Below, one piece after another: positions 7,717 through 14,651 of a stretch of DNA of 57,108 bases; position 1 is the stretch's first letter, and the number at the start of each line of letters is the position of its first letter. The DNA comes from Sphingomonas phyllosphaerae (GTDB taxonomy: Bacteria > Pseudomonadota > Alphaproteobacteria > Sphingomonadales > Sphingomonadaceae), in the NCBI RefSeq assembly GCF_029623345.1, contig NZ_JAPYKH010000024.1:1-57108 (forward strand), given 5' to 3'. The notes below the pieces were generated by a model. It was not told where the DNA came from and did no database searches. It saw only the letters and a program-made list of their open reading frames with translations. A program made the translations under genes and the position numbers.

Positions 7717-8781
7717 TCACCGCGCCAGCGGCGCGTGGTCGAGCCGCGGCAACACGTGGCGCGCGAACAGGTCGGCCTCGGCGGCGTGCGGATAGCCCGA
7801 GAGGATGAAGGCGTCGATGCCCTCGGCGCGATAGGCCTCCAGCTTGGCGAGCACCTGGTCGGGGTCGCCGACGATCGCGGCGCCACAGCCCGAGCGCGCG
7901 CGGCCGATGCCGGTCCACAGATTGGCCTCGGCATAGCCGTCGTCGCTGCCCTCGCGCAGCTCGGCCTGCCGCCGCACGCCGGCCGACTGCGAGTCGAGCG
8001 AGCGCGCGCGGATCGCGGCGCCGGTGGCGTCGTCGAGCCGTGACAGCAGCCGGTCCGCGGCGTCGCGCGCCTCGGCTTCGCTCTCGCGCACCACGACATG
8101 GACGCGATAGCCGAAGCGCAGCGTCCGCCCCTTCGCCGCGGCGCGCGCGCGCAGATCGGCGATGATGCCGCGCACGCCCTCGATCGTATCGGGCCACATC
8201 AGATAGACGTCGGCCTGCTCGGCCGCGGCGTCGCGCGCCGCCTCGGACAGGCCGCCGAAATAGAGCAAAGGGCAGCGCCCCAGCGTGGTGGTGACGCCGG
8301 GCGGATCGAGCTGGAGCTGCCAGAACTCACCCTGGTGATCGAGCGACTTGCCGTCGAGCAGCGTGCGCAGGATGTGCATCGCCTCGACGGTGCGGCGGTA
8401 GCGCGGCGCGCTCGCCAGCGTCTCTCCCGGAAGGTCGCTCGAGATGATGTTGACGGTCAGCCGGCCGCCCAGCATCCGATCGATCGTCGCGATCTGGCGT
8501 GCGAGCTGCGGCGGCCAGCTCTCGCCGACGCGCACCGCCATCAGCAGCCACAGCCGGCGCAGCAGCGGCGCGATGCCGGCGGCGAAGGCGGTGGTGTCGA
8601 TCCCCAGCGTGTAGCCCGACGGCAGCAGGATATTGTCGAACCCGCCGCTCTCGGCCTGGAGCACGATGTCGCGGCAATGCTCCCACGACGAGCGCAGCCG
8701 TTCGTCGGGGACGCCGAGGAACTCATAATCGTCGTCACACAACGCCGAGAACCAGCTTACCTCGCAGGGCGCGCGCGTCAT
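7717..8781 (-). CDS. LLM-class flavin-dependent monooxygenase, candidate sulfoquinovose monooxygenase (SmoC-like)
   Basis: A 354-residue bacterial-luciferase-fold protein close to alkanesulfonate monooxygenase SsuD. It would use reduced FMN and oxygen to split a C-S bond, releasing sulfite and an aldehyde. Visible SsuD-like elements are GGFDNILLPSGY, RVGESWPPQLARQIATIDR, NIISSDLPGE, a PLLYFGG strand, and a C-terminal GDPDQVLAKLEAY / FILSGYPHAAEA segment. The start at 8781 was chosen because it follows GGGGAGAAACTGCC and overlaps the stop of the aldo-keto reductase gene as ATGA. No SsuE-type flavin reductase and no ABC sulfonate transporter are nearby. Pairing with an aldo-keto reductase matches the sulfo-SMO pathway (SmoB plus SmoC). 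Family is secure; substrate is inference. Confidence 0.85.
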   Translation of the reverse strand: MTRAPCEVSWFSALCDDDYEFLGVPDERLRSSWEHCRDIVLQAESGGFDNILLPSGYTLGIDTTAFAAGIAPLLRRLWLLMAVRVGESWPPQLARQIATIDRMLGGRLTVNIISSDLPGETLASAPRYRRTVEAMHILRTLLDGKSLDHQGEFWQLQLDPPGVTTTLGRCPLLYFGGLSEAARDAAAEQADVYLMWPDTIEGVRGIIADLRARAAAKGRTLRFGYRVHVVVRESEAEARDAADRLLSRLDDATGAAIRARSLDSQSAGVRRQAELREGSDDGYAEANLWTGIGRARSGCGAAIVGDPDQVLAKLEAYRAEGIDAFILSGYPHAAEADLFARHVLPRLDHAPLAR

Positions 8782-9674
8782 GGCAGTTTCTCCCCGATGC
8801 CGGCCTCGAGCACGGCGTACCAGCGCGGACGCGTCCACTCGACCTTGTAGGCGGCGGCGGCGGCGCGCAGCCGCGCCGGGTTCTGCGAGCCGATGATCGG
8901 GATCACCCGCGCCGGATGCGCCATCACCCAGGACAGCGCCGCGGTGGCCGCGTCGACGCCGAATGCGGCGCCATGCTCCGCCAGCAGCCGCGTCGCCGGA
9001 TGCGACGGGTCGGCCAGCCGCCCGCCGCCGAGCGGCGACCAGGCGAGCACCGCGAGATCGAGCCGCATCGCTTGGTCGAGCACGCCGTCGAACAGCGGCG
9101 CGGCGCGCAGCGGCGAGAACTCGGGCTGGGTGCTCGCCAGCGGCTGCGTCAGGAAGGACTGGAGCGCCTCCAGCTCGTGCACCGAATGGTTGGAAACTCC
9201 CAGCGCGCGCACCTTGCCGCTCTCCACCATCCGGGTCAGCGCGGCGGCGACCTCCTGCGGGTGGGTGAGGAAGTCGCGGCGATGGACCTGGTAGAGGTCG
9301 ATCACCTCGACGTCGAGGCGGCGCAGCGAATCGTCGAGCGCGCCGGCGAGATAGTCGGCGCTCGAATCGTACGGGATGCCGGGCCGGATGCCGCCTTTGG
9401 TGGCGATCACCATGCGATCACGCAGCGCGCGATCCTCGGCGAGCGCGCGGCCAAACAGTTGCTCGGCGGAGCCGAAGCCGGCGGGCCCGTCGGCACCGTA
9501 GATGTCGGCGGTGTCGAACAAAGTGATGCCGGAATCGAGCGCGGCGTCGATCAGCGCGCGTACCGGCGCGGTGTCGTCGCCGGCGAGGCGCCACATGCCC
9601 CAGGCGAGCGGTGAGACGGTCAGCCCGCTCTTGCCGAGCGGGCGCGGTTGGTTCGATAGGCGCAGCGTCGTCAT
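8778..9674 (-). CDS. Aldo/keto reductase (YdhF-like), candidate SmoB-like 6-oxoglucose reductase
   Basis: A 298-residue NADPH-dependent (alpha/beta)8 reductase. The catalytic tetrad is present: Asp and Tyr in FDTADIYG, Lys in IATKGG, and His in YQVHRRD. Coenzyme-binding features include AWSPLGGG and a C-terminal IIGSQNPARLRAA. The start at 9674 was chosen by alignment to the usual AKR N-terminus (LGKSGLTVSPLAWGMWR); ATGs 12 bases and 87 bases upstream are possible. Its stop overlaps the start of the flavin monooxygenase, so the two are translationally coupled. In sulfo-SMO, an AKR reduces the 6-oxoglucose made by the monooxygenase to glucose, which would explain the coupling. That role is inferred. 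Confidence 0.85.
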   Translation of the reverse strand: MTTLRLSNQPRPLGKSGLTVSPLAWGMWRLAGDDTAPVRALIDAALDSGITLFDTADIYGADGPAGFGSAEQLFGRALAEDRALRDRMVIATKGGIRPGIPYDSSADYLAGALDDSLRRLDVEVIDLYQVHRRDFLTHPQEVAAALTRMVESGKVRALGVSNHSVHELEALQSFLTQPLASTQPEFSPLRAAPLFDGVLDQAMRLDLAVLAWSPLGGGRLADPSHPATRLLAEHGAAFGVDAATAALSWVMAHPARVIPIIGSQNPARLRAAAAAYKVEWTRPRWYAVLEAGIGEKLP

Positions 9675-9704
9675 CCGCGGCGGCATGGCACAGGGTTGGA
9701 CGTG

Positions 9705-10793
9705 ATGGTAGCCGAGATCAGGTATGGATTGGTCGGCACGGGCATGATGGGGGTCGAGCACCTCCGCAACATCGCTTTGGTGCCCGGCGCTCGCGTCGTC
9801 GCCTTGGCCGATCCGGTGCCGACCTCGCTCGACTGGGCGCGTGACGCGCTCGGCAACGCCGCCGCGGGCGCAACGGTCTATGACTCAGCCGAGACGCTGA
9901 CGCGCGACGCCGAGGTCGATGCGATCGTCATCGCCTCGCCCAACCACACCCACCGCGCCGTGCTGGACTCGCTGTTCGCCACCGACGCCGCGATCCTGTG
10001 CGAGAAGCCGCTCGCCACCACGCTCGACGACGCGCGCTGGATCGTCGAGCGGGCCGCGGCGCGCGCCGCCCCGTTCTGGACCGGCATGGAATATCGCTTC
10101 ATGCCGCCCGCCGCGGCGTTCATCGCGCAGGTCCACGCCGGGCGCGTCGGTGCGCTGCGCATGCTGTCGATCCGCGAGCACCGCTTTCCCTTCCTCGGGA
10201 AGGTCGGCGACTGGAACCGCTTCGCGCGCAACACCGGCGGCACGATGGTGGAGAAATGCTGCCACTTCTTCGACCTGATGCGCGTGGTCACCGGCGCCGA
10301 GCCGGTGCGCGTCCATTGCTCGGGCGCGATGGACGTCAACCATCTCGACGAGCGCTACGGCGGCGAGCGGCCCGACATCATCGACAACAGCTTCACCACG
10401 GTCGACTTCAGCAACGGCGTCCGCGCCATGCTCGACCTCTGCATGTTCGCCGACGGCGCCGAGCACCAGGAGGAGATGAGCGCCACCGGCGACGCCGCGC
10501 GGCTCGACGTGCTGATCCCGCCGGGCGAGCTGGTGTTCTCGCCGCGCACCGGCTTCGGCAATCCCAAGCACGTGGAGCGCGCGACCGTGCCGATCGATCC
10601 GGTCGCGCACGCCGCCGGCAGCCACGAGGGCGCGACCTATTACCAGCATCTCGCCTTCGCCGCCGCGGTGCGCGGCGAGGCGCCGGTGCAGGTGAGCGCC
10701 GAGGACGGGCTGCGCGCGGTCGCGATCGGGGTCGCTGCCGAGATCAGCGCGCGCGAGCATCGCGTAGTCGAGATGAGCGAGCTGGGGCTGTGA
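9705..10793 (+). CDS. Gfo/Idh/MocA family NAD(P)-dependent oxidoreductase
   Basis: A 362-residue protein with an N-terminal Rossmann fold (YGLVGTGMMGVEHLRNIA), the family's CEKPLA motif with the conserved lysine near residue 102, and the C-terminal alpha/beta domain carrying GGTMVEKCCHFFDLMR. Enzymes of this family oxidise sugars and cyclitols, or act as NAD-dependent glycosidases. The start at 9705 gives the best N-terminus; GTG at 9702 is an alternative. Only 30 bp separate it from the divergent aldo-keto reductase start. Its stop overlaps the next gene's GTG start (GTGA). Next to a possible sulfo-SMO pair, an NAD-dependent sulfoquinovosidase or sulfosugar dehydrogenase is conceivable, but the sequence alone does not decide. 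Confidence 0.88.
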   Translation: MVAEIRYGLVGTGMMGVEHLRNIALVPGARVVALADPVPTSLDWARDALGNAAAGATVYDSAETLTRDAEVDAIVIASPNHTHRAVLDSLFATDAAILCEKPLATTLDDARWIVERAAARAAPFWTGMEYRFMPPAAAFIAQVHAGRVGALRMLSIREHRFPFLGKVGDWNRFARNTGGTMVEKCCHFFDLMRVVTGAEPVRVHCSGAMDVNHLDERYGGERPDIIDNSFTTVDFSNGVRAMLDLCMFADGAEHQEEMSATGDAARLDVLIPPGELVFSPRTGFGNPKHVERATVPIDPVAHAAGSHEGATYYQHLAFAAAVRGEAPVQVSAEDGLRAVAIGVAAEISAREHRVVEMSELGL

Positions 10794-12157
10794 CGCTGGT
10801 GCAGCCGGGCGACCATGTCGCGATCGTCGGCGGCGGCTTCTCGGGCACGCTGCTGGCGATCAACCTCGTCCGCCATGACGGCCCGCGCGCCACGCTGATC
10901 GAGCGCCGTCCCTCGCAAGTCGGGCGCGGCGTCGCCTATAGCGCGGCGCACGACGAGCATCTGCTCAACGTCCGCGCCGGCAACATGAGCGCGCTGCCCG
11001 ACGATCCCGACCATTTCGTCCGCTGGCTCGAGCGCGAGGGGCTGGGCGAGCGCACCACCTTCGTGCCGCGCAAGATCTACGGCCGCTATCTCCGCGCAAT
11101 GCTCGAGGAGGCCGCCGCGGCCCATCCCGAGCGGCTGACGCTGGTGACGGGCGAGGTCTGCGCGCTCGACTGCGGCTCGCGCGGCTTCGCGCTGACGCTG
11201 GCCGAGGGCGGGCGCGTCGAGGCCGACGTCGCCGTGCTCGCGCTTGGCAACCTGCCGCCGCACAGCCCGCCCGGGCTCGATCCGGCGACGCTGCCGGACG
11301 GCTGCTATCGCGCCGACCCCTGGGCCGGCGACATCGCCGAGGGATTGACCGATGGCGACGAGGTAGTGCTGGTCGGCACGGGGTTGACCGCGGTCGACGC
11401 CGCGCTCCTGCTCGACTCCGCGGGGTTTCGCGGACGAATCCTCGCGCTGTCGCGGCGCGGGCTGGTGCCGCGCCGTCACGCCGATGGCGCGCCGCGGCCG
11501 GGGCTGAGCGAGCGGCCTGCGGCGACGCTCTCGGCGCTGGTGCGCGCAGTGCGCGACCGTGCCGAGGTGATTGGCTGGCGCGCCGCGGTCGACGAGCTGC
11601 GCCCGGTGACCCAGATGATGTGGGGCAGCGCCGATGCGGTGACGCGCGCGCGTTTCCTCCGCCACCTGCGGCCCTATTGGGACGTGCACCGCCACCGGCT
11701 CGCCCCCGCGGTGGCGGGACGGATCGACGCGCTGGTCGAGGCGGGGCGCCTGCGCTTCGTCGCGGGCAAGCTGGCGGGGGCGGAGGCGGACGGCACCCAC
11801 GCGTCGCTGCGCTGGCGCGCGCGCGGCGGCGAGGCAGTGACGACGACGCGTGCGGCGCGGATCGTCAACTGCACCGGGCCGCAGGGCGATCTGCTGCGCT
11901 CGCGCGAGCCGCTGATCCGCCAGCTGCTCGCCGCCGGGATGATCCGGCCCGACGAGCTGCGGATCGGCCTCGACGTCGATCGCCAGTCGCGCGTCGTCGC
12001 CGCCGACGGCGGCATCAGCGACCGACTCTACTGCATCGGTCCGATGACCCGCGGCGAGCTGTGGGAGGTGGTAGCGGTGCCCGACATTCGGCAGCAGAAC
12101 TGGACGCTCGCCCGCCGCCTCGCCAACGCGCAATGGATCGGCGGCGAGGGGCTGTAG
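10790..12157 (+). CDS. FAD/NAD(P)-binding oxidoreductase, YdhS-like
   Basis: A 455-residue two-dinucleotide-domain flavoprotein. An FAD fingerprint opens the protein (HVAIVGGGFSGTLLAINLVRH). An early GRGVAYSAAHDEHLLNVRAGNMS segment (positions about 47-69) and an internal NAD(P)-binding VVLVGTGLTAVDAAL (about 195) are typical of the NAD_binding_9 / YdhS group. The GTG start at 10790 overlaps the preceding TGA as GTGA, the only arrangement with an N-terminus right before the FAD motif; GTG at 10799 is a second option. Function is unknown in the family; a reductase or hydroxylase role is usually assumed. Coupling to the Gfo/Idh gene implies a shared pathway. It could supply reduced flavin to the neighbouring monooxygenase, but that is speculation. 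Confidence 0.85.
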   Translation: MTLVQPGDHVAIVGGGFSGTLLAINLVRHDGPRATLIERRPSQVGRGVAYSAAHDEHLLNVRAGNMSALPDDPDHFVRWLEREGLGERTTFVPRKIYGRYLRAMLEEAAAAHPERLTLVTGEVCALDCGSRGFALTLAEGGRVEADVAVLALGNLPPHSPPGLDPATLPDGCYRADPWAGDIAEGLTDGDEVVLVGTGLTAVDAALLLDSAGFRGRILALSRRGLVPRRHADGAPRPGLSERPAATLSALVRAVRDRAEVIGWRAAVDELRPVTQMMWGSADAVTRARFLRHLRPYWDVHRHRLAPAVAGRIDALVEAGRLRFVAGKLAGAEADGTHASLRWRARGGEAVTTTRAARIVNCTGPQGDLLRSREPLIRQLLAAGMIRPDELRIGLDVDRQSRVVAADGGISDRLYCIGPMTRGELWEVVAVPDIRQQNWTLARRLANAQWIGGEGL

Positions 12158-12350
12158 TAGAGGTCGCCGTGCTCCTGGGGGGCAGGCGCCTAGAACACCA
12201 CGGCGGGACCGGCACCCGGTTCGCGCCTTGTTGGGAGCACGGCAGCAGTCGGATAGGCGCGCCATTACAGTGCAGCGCGGGTCGGCGAGCGCATTGTGCG
12301 GCGCGGTGCGATCCCGTACATTCGGCGCTCGCCACCGGAAGACCGATTCA

Positions 12351-12764
12351 ATGACCGCGCACGCGCACGCATATCCCGTCCATGTCGCGGACGAGGACAT
12401 CGACTTCATGGGCCACGTCAACAACGCGGTTTATCTCAAGTGGGTGCAGGCCGCGGTGATGGACTATTGGGAGCGCGTCGCGCCGCCCGAGGCGGTGGCG
12501 CAGCACCTCTGGGTCGCGCTCAAGCATGAGATCACCTATCGCCGCCCGACCTTTCTGGAGGACGGCATCGTCGCCGAGGTCATCGCGGAGAAGGCGCAGG
12601 GCGCGCGGACCTTCTTCAGCACCCTGTTCAAGCGCGGCGAGGAGATCGTCGCCGAGGTGAGCAGCGTGTGGTGCTGCCTCGACGCCGCGACGCAGCGCCC
12701 GGCGCGGCTCGCCAAGGACGTGATCGCACGCTTCGTCGCCGAGCCCGGTACCGCACGCGGTTGA
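12351..12764 (+). CDS. Acyl-CoA thioesterase, 4HBT/YbgC-like hotdog protein
   Basis: A 137-residue hotdog-fold protein. The N-terminal segment VADEDIDFMGHVNNAVYLKW carries the catalytic Asp and the GHVNN motif of the 4-hydroxybenzoyl-CoA thioesterase family; a FFSTLFKRGEEIVAEVSSVWCCLD strand pair follows. It hydrolyses some acyl-CoA; the substrate is unknown. The ATG at 12351 starts just before the conserved region; longer upstream extension is not conserved-looking. It is followed after 53 bp by a sugar kinase in the same direction. The 193 bp upstream contain only a degenerate CTCCTG...GGGAGC palindrome. Confidence 0.85.
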   Translation: MTAHAHAYPVHVADEDIDFMGHVNNAVYLKWVQAAVMDYWERVAPPEAVAQHLWVALKHEITYRRPTFLEDGIVAEVIAEKAQGARTFFSTLFKRGEEIVAEVSSVWCCLDAATQRPARLAKDVIARFVAEPGTARG

Positions 12765-12817
12765 CGCCGCTCTCCCCAGCCCCGACACACGGCGGCGCAA
12801 CGGGTTAGGGGAGAGCG

Positions 12818-13816
12818 ATGGGCAGGCTGCTGGCGTTCGGCGAGGTCATGCTGCGGCTGTCGCCGCCGGGGCGCGAGCTGCTGCTCCAGTCGCCGCGGCT
12901 CGATGTCTGGGTCGCGGGTGCCGAGGCCAATGTCGTCACCCAGCTCGCCTGCCTCGGTCATGACGTCGCCTTCGCCAGCCGGGTGCCGGACAATGATCTC
13001 GGCCGCGCCGCGCTGCGCACGCTGCGCGCACACGGCGTCGATGTCTCGCATGTCGCGCTCGGCGGCGAGCGGATCGGGCTCTATTTCGCCACCACCGGCG
13101 CGGGACTGCGCGCGACCGAAGTGGTGTACGACCGCGCTCACTCGGCCTTCGCCGAGGCGCCGGCCGAGTCGTGGGACTGGGAGCGGCTGCTCGACGGCGT
13201 CGACCGGCTGCATTTGTCGGGCATCACCCCCGCGCTCGGTCCCGTGCCGGCCCGCAGCGCGGTCGCCGCGGCAGAAGCGGCGGCATCGCGCGGCATCGCG
13301 GTGTCGTTCGACGGCAACTGGCGCGGCAAGCTATGGGCGCGCTGGGACGGTGACCCGCGCGCGATCCTCGGCGAGATGGTCCGCCACGCCGACCTGATGT
13401 TCGGCAACCACCGCGACGTCGCGCTGCTGCTCGGCCGCGACGATCTCGCCGGCGATCCGCGCCGTGCCGCCGAGGCGGCCTTCGCCGCCTTTCCGACGCT
13501 GCGGACGATCGCCTCGACCGCGCGCCACGTCGAGCATGTCGACCTCAACCGGCTTTCGGCGCGGATCGACACGCGCGAGGGGGCGGTCGAGAGCGAGGAA
13601 GTGGTGCTCGCCGGCATCGTCGACCGCATCGGCGGCGGAGACGCCTTCGCCGCCGGCGTGCTCCACGCGCTGCGGCGGGGCGAGGGCGCGGAGGCGGCGG
13701 CGCGGAGTGGGCTGGCGCTCGCGGCGCTCAAACATTCGCTGCCGGGCGACGCCGGGCTATTCCGCCAAGCCGACCTCGATGCCTTCCTAGGCGGTGAGCT
13801 CGACGTGCGGCGCTGA
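12818..13816 (+). CDS. kdgK: PfkB-family sugar kinase, 2-keto-3-deoxygluconate kinase type
   Basis: A 332-residue ribokinase-like kinase. The N-terminal FGEVMLRLSPPG, the substrate-lid region AGAEANVVTQLACLG, FDGNWRGKLW, and the C-terminal anion-hole motif DRIGGGDAFAAGV (catalytic Asp near residue 275) are present. The overall pattern fits KdgK, which phosphorylates 2-keto-3-deoxygluconate for aldolase cleavage. GGGD in place of the usual GAGD is a conservative change. The ATG at 12818 follows TAGGGGAGAGCG. In a sphingomonad it would serve uronate catabolism or an Entner-Doudoroff branch, but no KDPG aldolase or dehydratase is nearby. Symbol is given with moderate confidence. Confidence 0.82.
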   Translation: MGRLLAFGEVMLRLSPPGRELLLQSPRLDVWVAGAEANVVTQLACLGHDVAFASRVPDNDLGRAALRTLRAHGVDVSHVALGGERIGLYFATTGAGLRATEVVYDRAHSAFAEAPAESWDWERLLDGVDRLHLSGITPALGPVPARSAVAAAEAAASRGIAVSFDGNWRGKLWARWDGDPRAILGEMVRHADLMFGNHRDVALLLGRDDLAGDPRRAAEAAFAAFPTLRTIASTARHVEHVDLNRLSARIDTREGAVESEEVVLAGIVDRIGGGDAFAAGVLHALRRGEGAEAAARSGLALAALKHSLPGDAGLFRQADLDAFLGGELDVRR

Positions 13817-13836
13817 GTCGGCGCCCGCGGCTCTGG

Positions 13837-13856
13837 GCTCCTGCGTGTGCAGGAGC
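13837..13856. repeat. Palindromic repeat GCTCCTGC...GCAGGAGC
   Basis: A perfect 8-bp stem with a GTGT loop, flanked by CTGGG and ACGG. The same element occurs at 18204-18223, 41213-41232, 42242-42314 (two inverted copies) and 53476-53548 (two copies). This copy lies between convergent genes. Confidence 0.75.
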
Positions 13857-13884
13857 ACGGCTCAAGCGGCCCGGCGAGCGTCCG

Positions 13885-14472
13885 CTACCGCCGCCCGATC
13901 AGCGCCTCGGCGCGCGCGATCTCGTGCGCCGCGACCTGGTGGGTCACGCGCAGGAACAGCCGCTGCGCCTGCTGCCACGCGCCACGCTCGTCCGCGACGC
14001 TGCGCACGCGCCGCCCGGCGATGAGCTGGCTGCCCCAGGCGTCGAGCGTCGAGCGGATCGCCGCCTCGTCGTGCTGCGGCTGGATCACCACCGAGGGAAA
14101 GGGCAGCGGCGTACCCGGCGAGGCGAACAGGCCCGGATCGCCGTCGGCGCCGGTCTCCTCGCTGCGCGGGGCGAACAGCAACGCGCCCGCGATCCGCGAC
14201 ACATAGTCGGCCGGCGAGAGCCGCCCCCACCACGCGCTCGCGGCACAGCCCAGCCCGTCCGCAATCAGCAGCACCGGCCGCTGCGTCGTGCACACGGCCT
14301 GGTCGAACTTGGCCGCCCAGATCTTGCGGTCGGCGCGCGAGCGAACCGATAGCGGCAGCGCACGCGGATCATCGGCGGGCCAGCCGAACATCGTCTTCCA
14401 GGTCGGCACCGGGCGCGCCGAGTCGTTGATCGCGAGCACCGCGAACGGGCCCGAGTCGGCGATGGCGAACAT
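13885..14472 (-). CDS. RBBP9/YdeN-like alpha/beta-hydrolase-fold protein, probably catalytically dead
   Basis: A 195-residue protein with the layout of the RBBP9/YdeN serine hydrolase family: an early strand AVLAIND, a TTQRPVLLIADGLGCAASAWW strand-turn-helix, then PLPFPSVVIQPQHDE and WGSQLIAG. The family nucleophile elbow is GHSLG; here it reads ADGLG, so the serine is replaced by glycine. The usual GHxN histidine region reads GRRVRS. Both changes would remove the catalytic dyad. Codon use looks like the neighbours and there is no frameshift, so it is maintained as an intact reading frame. It converges with the sugar kinase gene and diverges from the thiolase gene. A binding or scaffold role is possible. 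Family assignment is moderate. Confidence 0.65.
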   Translation of the reverse strand: MFAIADSGPFAVLAINDSARPVPTWKTMFGWPADDPRALPLSVRSRADRKIWAAKFDQAVCTTQRPVLLIADGLGCAASAWWGRLSPADYVSRIAGALLFAPRSEETGADGDPGLFASPGTPLPFPSVVIQPQHDEAAIRSTLDAWGSQLIAGRRVRSVADERGAWQQAQRLFLRVTHQVAAHEIARAEALIGRR

Positions 14473-14600
14473 GATCGTCTCCCACGGATCGGCGTCGGCA
14501 GGCTAGGCTATCCTATCGCCGAGGCGAGTCCAGATGCGCTTGGCATCGCAGCAGTTCTTCTATCGCCGCCGCGTCGCGCCACGATCCGCTTGAGCCCGCA

Positions 14601-14615
14601 TTGACGTTGACGTAA
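14601..14615. promoter_or_regulatory. Candidate MerR-family (LiuR-like) operator upstream of beta-oxidation genes
   Basis: TTGACGTTGACGTAA contains two ACGT half-sites, TTGACGT and ACGTAA, in near-inverted arrangement, ending 36 bp before the thiolase start. Acyl-CoA catabolic genes in proteobacteria are often controlled by MerR-type LiuR through ACGT-containing palindromes. No such regulator is in the window. Confidence 0.4.
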
Positions 14616-14651
14616 GCGGCATCCAACGAACTCGGACTCGAGAGGAATGAG

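Noticed and set aside
12158..12350. Degenerate palindrome and possible small gene upstream of the thioesterase
   Set aside because: The in-frame extension of the thioesterase has no conserved content, and the repeat arms (CTCCTG and GGGAGC) are too divergent and distant to place firmly in a family.
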